A stretch of 64,000 nt of DNA from Flavobacterium humidisoli. Lineage in GTDB: Bacteria; Bacteroidota; Bacteroidia; Flavobacteriales; Flavobacteriaceae. The notes beneath the pieces were generated by a model. The model did no database searches and was not told the DNA's origin. It was given only the letters and a program-made list of their open reading frames with translations. Within the stretch, counting starts at the first letter, position 1; every line of letters starts with the position of its first letter. The stretch lies in the NCBI RefSeq assembly GCF_023272795.1, contig NZ_CP096829.1, forward strand, positions 2,666,001 through 2,730,000, read 5' to 3'. Both the position numbers and the translations under genes were made by a program. Of this stretch, positions 25,261-33,489 are shown one piece after another.

Positions 25261-26865
25261 TCAACTTTTACTTTCTTCCTTTTCTTTATCTGATTTTCTG
25301 ATGTTGATTGGTAGACCTATTTTAAATCCGACGTTTGTGTCAAGATCGGGATGAATTTTTAAATCTTCTCTTGCGACAAAAAGAAGTATACTAACCACAT
25401 TTTTTTTTCCGAATTTACATTTATCATAATACCAGTTTCAAATGGCAGGGTTTCTTTCTTGGCTTGCGCTTCATTTTTACTGTATCCAAATTTTGCATAT
25501 GCCCAATAACTTTTAAAGAGGCATAAAGCTCAGTGCTGTATTTCTGAAGGAATCCGTAAGCATATGGAGATCCGTCTTCTGTATAGTAGCCAGTTTTTTT
25601 CTTTTCCTCTACCATTGTCCCAGAACCTATTACTTCAGGATTATTGTTGTAAACAAAGTCTCTTTTATCAAAATCTCTAAAATTGGAAGCTCTTCCGAAA
25701 TCAGCTAATGCCCTGAACATCAAAAAGGCACCATAATCTGTTGTAGCCACATGATTAAAACTTAATTTTAAGTCGTATAGGTCTCCTCTTGTATCTGTAA
25801 ATCGATCACTGAATGTTTGTATAGTGCTGTCACTATTGTAAATATTAATACTTTCCCTTTCATAGTAAGTTGATAGCCCAAAATAAGTATTGTATTCGAC
25901 AGTCCATATATCTTTAAATATTTTGATCTGCTTATCGTTAATTGTATCTTCGATATTCTGCACCTTGCTAAAAGCCTGATCGTAATCTTTAAATAGTTTT
26001 TCTAAGTTAAGTCCTGTGGGTACATGTATTGTGGTATCCTTTGTCTTTCCGTTTTGATGCATCTTTTTTCCTTTTATAATCAAACTAGTCAGACTGTCTC
26101 TTGTAATTTTCGTTATCATGTCATTATAGCCAGCAAATTTTAGTTTAGGATTTTTAGTCTTGTAATATTTATTAAGAACTTTAAAAAGATTGACGGTATC
26201 CTTAACTACTTGCGTAGAGTCTTCCTCAAATTTTTTTGCTTTTTTATTATCGTTCTGGCGCTCAAATTTGCGACTGAAAATTCGGTATTTCTTTTTGTCT
26301 ATTGTAGACTTAGGTAGTTCTAAGTCCGTAAATATCTTACCAAGGGCATTTAAAGTATCTGTCGCTTTTTTTAAGCTATTCCCTTTTGCGCTATATAATT
26401 TAGATATCGTGCTCTGTGAGCTTTTTCCCTAACTTTGTCATCCTTTGCTGCGGGGTAAAATTTCCCATTGCCAAATGGTGCAGAAGCGAAAAGATTCAGA
26501 TTTATGCTTCCTTTTTTACTGCCATCTCTATTGGCAAAAATAAATACACCATCATCCACAGAAAAGGATCTGTCAACTGTAGCAATAATATATCTGTTTC
26601 TCAATCTTGCCCCACTCAAAGACAATTCTGTTTTTTTCTCATCATATTCGTATGCGAAACCTTGTTTTGTATTATTGTCACCTAATACCATAAAATTCAA
26701 ATCCTGCATAATATTTTTATGAAATGCGGTTTTGTTAAGAGGATCTTTTAAAGTATCCCTTAAGATAATCTTCTTTGGTGCAGGTTTGACAGTCTGGGCA
26801 AATGAATAAGCAACAGACAAAACGAAAAGAAAAGTGAAAAGATGTTTTATAGGTATGTTTTTCAT
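25261..26865 (-). pseudogene. Exported protein of unknown function, broken by three frameshifts
   Basis: Reading on the minus strand from ATG 26865 gives a signal peptide (MKNIPIKHLFTFLFVLSVAYSFAQ) and continues to 26384-26387, where the frame breaks in an A4 tract. Adding one A restores the frame (AQKGNSLKKATD) until an A4 tract at 25511-25514. One A there gives ASLKSYWAYAKFGYS and continues to an A9 tract at 25400-25408. One more A gives VVSILLFVAREDLKIHP and a natural stop at 25261. The repaired product is about 535 residues, exported, with beta-rich C-terminal strands. Either a decaying gene or homopolymer under-calling. Confidence 0.7.
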
Positions 26866-26953
26866 AATGAGTGTTTTGATGTTTAAAAATAGGAAAAGAC
26901 AAGTTAAAAGACATAGGTATAAACACGTGTTTTTTCTATGGGTTAGTTTTTGA

Positions 26954-26993
26954 GGCACAACTTGGGGCACAACTTTTAAGTTGTGCTTTTTTA
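26954..26993 (+). terminator. Terminator-like hairpin with a doubled GGCACAACTT motif
   Basis: GGCACAACTT occurs twice in direct order, 12 bases apart (26954-26963, 26966-26975). The second copy pairs with AAGTTGTGC (26978-26986), and six Ts follow. It looks like a plus-strand terminator, but no real plus-strand gene ends here; it may instead bind a regulator of the genes on either side. Confidence 0.45.
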
Positions 26994-27025
26994 GTCTTGC
27001 GCTATGCAATTACTTTGCAATGTAA

Positions 27026-27056
27026 AATAAACCATAATTGTTCTTCTTGGTTTATT
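27026..27056. repeat. 8-bp inverted repeat upstream of the transfer operon
   Basis: AATAAACC (27026-27033) and GGTTTATT (27049-27056) lie just before the first gene of the transfer operon (start 27078). It could be an operator or a 5' leader hairpin. Confidence 0.4.
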
Positions 27057-27077
27057 CATAGTATGAGATGATGTTGA

Positions 27078-27581
27078 ATGATAAATGAAAATGCTATGTT
27101 AAATTCTATTACATGGAACCGTTACATTGTAGCTGTTATTACTCTATTAATTTTATGGTATCTGTTTGTTGGATTGCGCTATTATTCTTTTGAAATAAAG
27201 GAAATTCTGCAAGGGAAAAAGAAAATTAATTTTTACCTCTTGCGAAAGAAGCCAATCAATGACCCATTCCAAACTTTCGATCAAGAACAGACTAACCAGA
27301 CAAATCTTAATGAAGCATTTGAAGAATCATTTGCCACTCTTGATGAGGTTAAAGAACTGTCAGCCCGCTTGACAGCAGCAGTTTCAGAAAGTGCAGAATT
27401 AAAGCGCTCAAATGTTGAGTTCAAAAATTATATCCGATTAATTCTTTCCGATTATCCCTATGTAAAGATTTCTTCTTTACGCAGCAATGTAAACATTCTG
27501 CTTGCTCTTGATTCGGAAAAATATCCCCAACTGCTTCTTACTGCAAGTGAAGCAGATGAATTATGGGAAGAAAATAATTAA
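27078..27581 (+). CDS. Hypothetical single-pass membrane protein, start of transfer operon
   Basis: One membrane helix near the N-terminus (about residues 14-34, IVAVITLLILWYLFVGLRYY), then a charged cytoplasmic domain with a likely coiled coil (LDEVKELSARLTAAVSESAE). A start at ATG 27096 is also possible. I do not recognise a family with confidence; its place immediately before traE suggests a conjugation-associated protein like those called TraD or left unnamed on similar elements. A structured segment and traE follow. Confidence 0.6.
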   Translation: MINENAMLNSITWNRYIVAVITLLILWYLFVGLRYYSFEIKEILQGKKKINFYLLRKKPINDPFQTFDQEQTNQTNLNEAFEESFATLDEVKELSARLTAAVSESAELKRSNVEFKNYIRLILSDYPYVKISSLRSNVNILLALDSEKYPQLLLTASEADELWEENN

Positions 27582-27585
27582 AAAC

Positions 27586-27676
27586 AGCAGAGGAACTTTC
27601 CCCGTCCGCTCTAGTGCGGTATGGCAGATGTGACAAGGAGAATAGATGATGAGACGGCGCTGTTCCTCTGCTTTTG
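27586..27676 (+). ncRNA. Structured RNA element before traE
   Basis: A perfect 11-bp stem AGCAGAGGAAC / GTTCCTCTGCT (27586-27596, 27662-27672) closes an 87-base unit that ends in TTTT. Inside, CCGTC (27602-27606) pairs with GACGG (27653-27657), and CGC-TCTAGT-GCG forms a small hairpin. The unit is more GC-rich than its surroundings. It may act as a partial terminator, a processing site or a regulatory RNA between the first gene and traE. Confidence 0.6.
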
Positions 27677-27703
27677 AATTAATATTAATCTTTAAAATGA
27701 GGT

Positions 27704-28045
27704 ATGATGGTGAATGATGGAATAAAATTAAAGTGTTTTTTTAAAAGGAACAAGAACTTAGTAAGCTTAATTTTTCTGCTTTTAATTATTAATGGAAATA
27801 CATATGCCCAGGATGGTGTGGCAGGAATAAATGAGGCGAACCAAAAGGTAAGGAGTTATTTTGATGCGGGCACAGAACTCATGTATGCCGTGGGAGCAAT
27901 ACTAGGACTTATAGGTGCTGTTAAAGTTTACCAGAAGTGGAATGCCGGAGACCCTGATACGGGCAAGGTTGCCGCCGCATGGTTTGGAAGCTGCGTGTTT
28001 CTTGTCGTCGTGGCTACGGTAATCAAATCTTTCTTTGGTGTATAG
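27704..28045 (+). CDS. traE: Conjugative transfer protein TraE (DUF4134)
   Basis: A small membrane protein (113 aa) with a signal-like N-terminal segment ending at YAQ and two membrane helices. The conserved DUF4134 stretch is clear: FDAGTELMYAVGAILGLIGA and VYQKWNAGDPDT. It belongs to the mating-pair apparatus at the inner membrane. ATGs at 27704 and 27707 are both possible. It precedes traF by 12 bases, the usual order. Confidence 0.92.
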   Translation: MMVNDGIKLKCFFKRNKNLVSLIFLLLIINGNTYAQDGVAGINEANQKVRSYFDAGTELMYAVGAILGLIGAVKVYQKWNAGDPDTGKVAAAWFGSCVFLVVVATVIKSFFGV

Positions 28046-28057
28046 CCAGTCTCAACC

Positions 28058-28366
28058 ATGAGCAGTGTCTATCAGATCAACAAAGGAATCAATCAGTCAA
28101 TTGAATTTAAAGGCCTTAAAGCCCAGTACATATGGTATCTGGGAGGAGGTGTTGTCGGACTGATGATTGTTTTTGCAGTGCTTTTTATTATCGGAATTCC
28201 TTCACTGGTATGCGTTGTTTTAATTGGTGCAGCAGGAACGGTAATGGTAATTAAGATTTATCAGATGAGCAGGAAGTATGGAGAGCATGGCATGATGAAA
28301 GCTTTAGCTTCCAGACAAATTCCGAAATGTGTAAAAGTGCGCAGCAGGTCAGTTTTTTTAAAGTGA
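28058..28366 (+). CDS. traF: Conjugative transfer protein TraF (DUF4133)
   Basis: A 102-residue inner-membrane protein with two membrane helices (about residues 28-48 and 50-68) after a soluble N-terminus (YQINKGINQSIEFKGLKAQY), the DUF4133 pattern. It is a VirB3-like component placed between traE and the VirB4-type ATPase traG. Here a methyltransferase gene has been inserted between traF and traG. Confidence 0.92.
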   Translation: MSSVYQINKGINQSIEFKGLKAQYIWYLGGGVVGLMIVFAVLFIIGIPSLVCVVLIGAAGTVMVIKIYQMSRKYGEHGMMKALASRQIPKCVKVRSRSVFLK

Positions 28367-28397
28367 TAGTCTTAGAACGTTAAACGGGTGTTAGTTT

Positions 28398-29048
28398 ATG
28401 AAAATCTTAAATCTTTATGCAGGAATAGGAGGCAACAGAAAAAATTGGACTGATGTGTCTGTCACTGCTGTTGAACTTGATCCTCAGCTTGCTGCCATCT
28501 ATTCAGAGAACTTTCCACAGGACATAGTGGTTGTTGGAGATGCGCATCAGTACCTTCTGGATCATTATAAAGAATTTGATTTTATCTGGTCTTCACCTCC
28601 GTGCCAGTCCCATTCGTCTTTCAGGCAGAATATATGCGTGAGATTCCGGGGAACTCCAGCAGTATTTCCCGATATGAGACTGTATCAGGAAGTCTTATTT
28701 TTAAGGCATAACGCTGAATGTTTATGGACAGTTGAAAATGTAAAGCCTTATTACAGACCGCTTATTGATCCCGATGCTGTTCTCAAGCGCCATTTATTCT
28801 GGTCAAATTTTGATATTTCCCAGCCTGATCTGCAGACATCAATAAAAATCAGGCATGCACAGATACCTGATCTTGAACAGGCTTTAGGTTTCAGTTTAAA
28901 GGAGTGCAGTATTTCAAACAAAAGGCAGGTGCTGCGAAACTGTGTGGATCCGAATTTAGGAGAGCATATTTTGAATGCAGCCAGAAGCCTCTGGCAGATA
29001 AAAGCAAAACTTAGTAAAGCAAGGAAAAATGGAAAAGGAGTTGGATGA
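28398..29048 (+). CDS. DNA (cytosine-5) methyltransferase, solitary
   Basis: A C5 methyltransferase, motif I LNLYAGIGGN (residues 4-13), catalytic Cys69 in SSPPCQSHS (motif IV) and the ENV motif (about 113-115). At 216 residues it is shorter than the usual 300-400, so the target-recognition part is small. No matching restriction enzyme is nearby. The 3' end overlaps traG by 20 bases, so it is co-transcribed with the transfer genes. Protecting incoming element DNA from host restriction is the likely role (inference). Confidence 0.88.
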   Translation: MKILNLYAGIGGNRKNWTDVSVTAVELDPQLAAIYSENFPQDIVVVGDAHQYLLDHYKEFDFIWSSPPCQSHSSFRQNICVRFRGTPAVFPDMRLYQEVLFLRHNAECLWTVENVKPYYRPLIDPDAVLKRHLFWSNFDISQPDLQTSIKIRHAQIPDLEQALGFSLKECSISNKRQVLRNCVDPNLGEHILNAARSLWQIKAKLSKARKNGKGVG

Positions 29049-31497
29049 TGTTTTACCGATTATGGATGTGCAGCATGACTGCATTTTGTCAAAACAAGGT
29101 GATATAACGGTTGTGTTTAAAGCTGATCTGCCGGAGATTTTTACGCTGTCGGACCAGGAATATGAAGCCTTTCACCAGTCATGGATTAAAGCTGTGAAAA
29201 TACTTCCCAAGTTTACTGTTTTTCACAAGCAGGACTGGTTTTTAGAAAGCAGCTACAAAGCGGATTTTGACAATGAAGACAGCAGTTTTCTCACAAGAAG
29301 CAGCGAGCGTTTCTTTAATGAAAGGCCATTTTTGGACCATTCCTGCTTTATTATGATTACAAAAAAGCCGGAAGGGCGAAAAAATTCCAGTTCGCTTTTT
29401 TCTAATCTCATAAGGAATAGCATTGCACCTCAGGAAGTGACTCAATCCCAGTTTCTTCAGGATTTCATTGACAGTACAGGCCAGTTTAAAAGGATTATGG
29501 AGGACAGCGGATTTATCCGTATGAGAAGACTAAGAAATAATGAACTCAAGAGCCAGAGCAGAAAAATAGGGCTCATTGAAAAATATTATTTTTTATCTGA
29601 AAATGAAAATTCATTTGTTTACAGCGATCTTAAGTTTTCAGAAGGTATGCAGATAGGAGATAAGCACAGCCAGCTTTTTACCCTTGGAGATGCTGCGGAT
29701 CTGCCCTCGCTATGCGGGTCAAGAATCAATTTTGACCGGTATTCAACCGATAAGACAAAGTTCAGTGTCGGTTTTGCATCCACGTTGGGACAGCTGCTTT
29801 CATGCAACCATATATACAGCCAGTATATTTTTATTGAAGATGCGCAGAAAACCATCCAAAAGCTGGAAAGCAAAAGATTAAGACTCCAGTCATTATCTGC
29901 TTACAGCCGTGAGAATCTGATTGCAAGGGATGCTGCAAATGATTTTCTCAATGAAGCCATAGCACAGCAGCGGCTTCCGGTTAAAGCACATTTTAATGTC
30001 CTGGCATGGACCTCAGAAAAAGAAGAACTGAAAGACATTAAAAACAAGATTTCATCAGCCCTGGCGCAGATGGATGCAGCCGCCAAACAGGAAACTGTGG
30101 GAGCGCCGCAGATCTACTGGGCCGGCATTCCCGGAAATGCTGCCGATTTTCCAATGAATGATGCTTTTGACACTTTTACCGAGCAGGCTGTCTGTTTTCT
30201 GAATATGGAAACAGACTACCGCTCCTCGCTGAGTCCCTGCGGCATCCGTCTGGGTGACCGCCTGACGGGCAAGCCTGTCCATGTTGATATCAGTGATGAG
30301 CCGGTAAAGAAAGGCATCTGCACCAACCGGAATAAGTTTATACTCGGTCCCTCGGGAAGCGGCAAGTCCTTTTTCACTAATCATATGGTGAGAAGCTATT
30401 ACGAGCAGGGAACGCATATTGTGCTGGTGGATGTTGGGCACAGCTATAAAGGGCTCTGTGATATGGTCAACGGGTACTATTTCACTTATGATGAGAAGAA
30501 CCCTATCCGTTTCAATCCTTTTTACATCAGTGAGGGCAACAGTCTGGATACCGAAAAAAAAGAAAGCATTAAAACGCTTCTGCTGGCCTTGTGGAAGAAA
30601 GATGATGAAACGTTCAACAGAAGCGAGTATGTGGCGCTGTCCAATGCACTGCAGCTCTATTATGAAAATCTTGAAAAGGATAAAAACATCTTTCCCTGTT
30701 TCAATACCTTCTATGAGTTTCTGAAGGAGCAGTTTGTATCAATCCTTCAGGGAGATAAAGTCAAAGAGAAGGACTTTGATGTCAATAATTTTCTCTATGT
30801 GCTCCGTCCTTATTACAGCGGAGGTGAGTTTGATTACCTTCTGAATGCCACAGAGAATCTAGATCTTCTCAAAGAGCGCTTTATTGTATTTGAGCTGGAT
30901 AATATTAAAGACCATCCCATTTTGTTTCCAGTGGTGACCATTATTATTATGGAGGTATTTATAAGCAAGATGAGAAAACTTAAGGGCATACGTAAAATGA
31001 TTTTAATTGAAGAGGCATGGAAAGCCATTGCAAGGGAGGGCATGGCGGAATATCTGCGGTATCTTTTTAAGACTGTTCGCAAGTTCTTTGGCGAGGCAAT
31101 AGTGGTGACCCAGGAGGTGGAGGATATTATTTCCTCACCAGTTGTCAAGCAGGCCATTATCAACAACAGCGACTGTAAAATCCTGCTGGACCAGAGCAAA
31201 TACCAGAACAAGTTCGACCAGATTCAGGAGCTGCTCGGGCTGACCGAAAAGGAGAAAGCTTTGGTGCTTTCTGTAAACAAAGCCAACGATCCCGATAAGA
31301 AGTACAAGGAAGTTTTCATATCTCTTGGAGGGATGCTTTCAAAGGTCTACAGAACTGAAGTGTCTTTGGAGGAATACCTTGCCTATACCACCGAAGAAAG
31401 TGAGAAAGTCAGAATGAATGCTTTTGCAAAGCAGTTTGGCGGGGACATCAAAAAAGGGATTGCCGCAATGGCGCAGGAAATTAGAAATGGGAATTAA
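29029..31497 (+). CDS. traG: TraG-family conjugation ATPase (VirB4-like)
   Basis: The motor ATPase of the transfer apparatus. Walker A GPSGSGKS near residues 439-446, Walker B MILIEEAWK near 657, and the downstream KTVRKFFGEAIVVTQEVEDI typical of VirB4/TraG of Bacteroidetes. Length 822 is normal and the frame intact. The start overlaps the methyltransferase gene by 20 bases, and traI follows 12 bases after the stop. Confidence 0.95.
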   Translation: MEKELDDVLPIMDVQHDCILSKQGDITVVFKADLPEIFTLSDQEYEAFHQSWIKAVKILPKFTVFHKQDWFLESSYKADFDNEDSSFLTRSSERFFNERPFLDHSCFIMITKKPEGRKNSSSLFSNLIRNSIAPQEVTQSQFLQDFIDSTGQFKRIMEDSGFIRMRRLRNNELKSQSRKIGLIEKYYFLSENENSFVYSDLKFSEGMQIGDKHSQLFTLGDAADLPSLCGSRINFDRYSTDKTKFSVGFASTLGQLLSCNHIYSQYIFIEDAQKTIQKLESKRLRLQSLSAYSRENLIARDAANDFLNEAIAQQRLPVKAHFNVLAWTSEKEELKDIKNKISSALAQMDAAAKQETVGAPQIYWAGIPGNAADFPMNDAFDTFTEQAVCFLNMETDYRSSLSPCGIRLGDRLTGKPVHVDISDEPVKKGICTNRNKFILGPSGSGKSFFTNHMVRSYYEQGTHIVLVDVGHSYKGLCDMVNGYYFTYDEKNPIRFNPFYISEGNSLDTEKKESIKTLLLALWKKDDETFNRSEYVALSNALQLYYENLEKDKNIFPCFNTFYEFLKEQFVSILQGDKVKEKDFDVNNFLYVLRPYYSGGEFDYLLNATENLDLLKERFIVFELDNIKDHPILFPVVTIIIMEVFISKMRKLKGIRKMILIEEAWKAIAREGMAEYLRYLFKTVRKFFGEAIVVTQEVEDIISSPVVKQAIINNSDCKILLDQSKYQNKFDQIQELLGLTEKEKALVLSVNKANDPDKKYKEVFISLGGMLSKVYRTEVSLEEYLAYTTEESEKVRMNAFAKQFGGDIKKGIAAMAQEIRNGN

Positions 31498-31509
31498 AAA
31501 TTAAGTCAA

Positions 31510-32199
31510 ATGAAAACGAAAATTAGAATAACTGCATGTCTCATGTGTTTTATGTTAATCAGCACGCCTGCAAGACCAGCAGAAAAGACAGCAGCCCTCC
31601 CGATTCTGGAGATAGTGAAAGCGGTAACAAAGAAAGTAATCAAAGCTATCGATCTTGGAATCCAAAGGCTGCAGAACAAAACCATCGGGCTTCAGAACGC
31701 ACAGAAGCAGATTGAAAACACACTTTCCAAACTGAAGCTGGATGAGATTTCAGATTGGACAAAAAAACAGCGGGATATTTATAAAGACTATTATGAAGAG
31801 CTGCAGAAAGTTAAGTCTATTATTATCTACTACCAGAGAATTAAGGAAATTTCTTCGAAGCAGACCCGTCTGATTGAAGAATACGAAAGAGCATGGAACC
31901 TTTTTAAAAAGGATCAGAGTTTCAAAGTCTCCGAACTGGAATATATGGAAAAGGTCTATGACGGAATACTGGAAGAGAGCATTAAAAACATCGACCAGAT
32001 ATTTCTAATCATAAATTCATTTAGCACTCAGATGAGTGATCTGAAAAGACTGAAAATCATAAATAAAGCGGCGGATCAGATTGATACCAATTACAACGAT
32101 CTCAGGCTTTTCAACCAGCAGAATGTGCTGCTGAGTCTTCAGAGGGCAAAAACAGATGCCGATGCAAAAAAAGTGAAACAATTTTACGGAATTCCGTAA
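31510..32199 (+). CDS. traI: Conjugative transfer protein TraI (Bacteroidetes type)
   Basis: An exported helical protein (229 aa) with a signal peptide of about 23 residues. The body carries the characteristic AIDLGIQRLQNKTIGLQNAQ and KLKLDEISDW, then long helices, as in the proteins called TraI in Flavobacterial elements. It is unrelated to the F-plasmid relaxase of that name. It lies in the normal position after traG and before two further exported helical proteins. Confidence 0.8.
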   Translation: MKTKIRITACLMCFMLISTPARPAEKTAALPILEIVKAVTKKVIKAIDLGIQRLQNKTIGLQNAQKQIENTLSKLKLDEISDWTKKQRDIYKDYYEELQKVKSIIIYYQRIKEISSKQTRLIEEYERAWNLFKKDQSFKVSELEYMEKVYDGILEESIKNIDQIFLIINSFSTQMSDLKRLKIINKAADQIDTNYNDLRLFNQQNVLLSLQRAKTDADAKKVKQFYGIP

Positions 32200-32214
32200 A
32201 CGGTATTGAAAAAG

Positions 32215-32841
32215 ATGAAAAAGACAATATTACTATGCATAATAACAGCAATGCTTACCAGCGGCCTTCAGGCGCAGCAGGCTAAACAGAAGAGAATGCT
32301 CCTTCTTCAGATTGCAGCGCTGGGCACTTATGCGGATTATGCTGCAAAAGGATATAAGGCAGTTAAAAACGGACTGAATTTTATTTCAGATGCTAAGAAA
32401 GGCGAATTGAACCTGCACAGTGATTATTTTACATCATTGCTGGCAGTTAATCCAAAGGTTAAGAATTATAAGAGAGCTGCCGAAATAATCTCGCTTCAGT
32501 TCCAGATTTTAAAGACATATAAAAGGACTTTTGAGAACCTCCAGAAGGATGATCTTTTTCAGGGCAGTGAACTGGATTATATCCGGAGGACATTCAAACG
32601 ACTGCTTGAAAGCTGTGATGAAAGTATTGACACGCTGCTTCTTGTTGCGACAAGCACCAAACTTGAAATGAAGGACAACGAAAGAATCGAGCGTATTGAT
32701 AAACTTTATGAGGCAGCAAGTGAAGACTACGCTTTCTGCGAGAAATTCAGCGGAGAAATCAAAGTTTTGGCAATATCGAAAGCTAAAGAGCGAACTGATA
32801 TCAGGCAGGCAGGGCAATTGCATGACCTTAAAATAAATTGA
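32215..32841 (+). CDS. Exported helical protein of the transfer operon, first paralogue
   Basis: A signal peptide (MKKTILLCIITAMLTSGLQAQ) starts at ATG 32215; a TTG at 32206 in frame is less likely. The body is helical. It shares the pattern GYKAVKNG, LNLHSDYF, NPKVKNYKR, and ISLQF with the next gene, so the two are a tandem duplication. Proteins of this kind between traI and traJ are sometimes annotated as TerB-like, which I cannot confirm. Its stop overlaps the next start by one base. Confidence 0.7.
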   Translation: MKKTILLCIITAMLTSGLQAQQAKQKRMLLLQIAALGTYADYAAKGYKAVKNGLNFISDAKKGELNLHSDYFTSLLAVNPKVKNYKRAAEIISLQFQILKTYKRTFENLQKDDLFQGSELDYIRRTFKRLLESCDESIDTLLLVATSTKLEMKDNERIERIDKLYEAASEDYAFCEKFSGEIKVLAISKAKERTDIRQAGQLHDLKIN

Positions 32842-33479
32842 TGATGAGAAAAATATTTCTAATTTTTACAATGTCTTTTCTGCTTTGTACTCCTTATTCG
32901 GCTGGAGCGCAGTCTGCTGAAATCCAGCAGCTGATTTTAAATATCGAAAAACTCTCGCAGTTTAAAAAGATATTGAGTGATATGAAGAAAGGCTATGATA
33001 TGCTGAACGGCGGATATAAAGCCGTAAAGGATATGTCTGAAGGAAATTTTTCACTGCATAAGACTTTTCTTGATGCTTTGATGCAGGTAAGCCCCGTTGT
33101 GAAAAATTACAAAAGGGTGGGAGATATAGTGGAATATCAGTTTACGCTGATCAGGGAAAGCCGTAAAGGAATTGACAGGATTCTTAAAAATGAACAATTC
33201 AGTCCGAAGGAAATACAATATTTTGAAAAAGTGTATTCGAATCTAAGCAGGGAAAGTCTTAGGAATATAGATGAATTGACATCTGTAATCGCAGCGGACA
33301 AACTCAGAATGACTGATGATGAAAGACTTGAAGCGATTGACAGGATATATGACGACATGCAGCAGAAGATTCTGTTTCTGCGCGATTTTAACGGATCATC
33401 ATCAATATTGGCTCTACAGCGTTCTAAGGAATCTAATGATGCTAAAGCAGTCCGCAGCAGCTATCATTTTAAAGATTAA
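32841..33479 (+). CDS. Exported helical protein of the transfer operon, second paralogue
   Basis: A paralogue of the preceding gene: signal peptide to about residue 22 (ending AGAQ), then GGYKAVKDM, FSLHKTFL, SPVVKNYKR and EYQFTLI in the same order. The ATG at 32841 overlaps the previous stop (TGATG); 32844 is also possible. Probably periplasmic and part of, or docked to, the mating apparatus. The exact role is unknown. Confidence 0.7.
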   Translation: MMRKIFLIFTMSFLLCTPYSAGAQSAEIQQLILNIEKLSQFKKILSDMKKGYDMLNGGYKAVKDMSEGNFSLHKTFLDALMQVSPVVKNYKRVGDIVEYQFTLIRESRKGIDRILKNEQFSPKEIQYFEKVYSNLSRESLRNIDELTSVIAADKLRMTDDERLEAIDRIYDDMQQKILFLRDFNGSSSILALQRSKESNDAKAVRSSYHFKD

Positions 33480-33489
33480 GCAGCATATC

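Noticed and set aside
27586-27676. Hammerhead-type ribozyme, suggested by GATGATGAGAC in the element
   Set aside because: The conserved core CTGANGA and GAAA are not both present in the right places.
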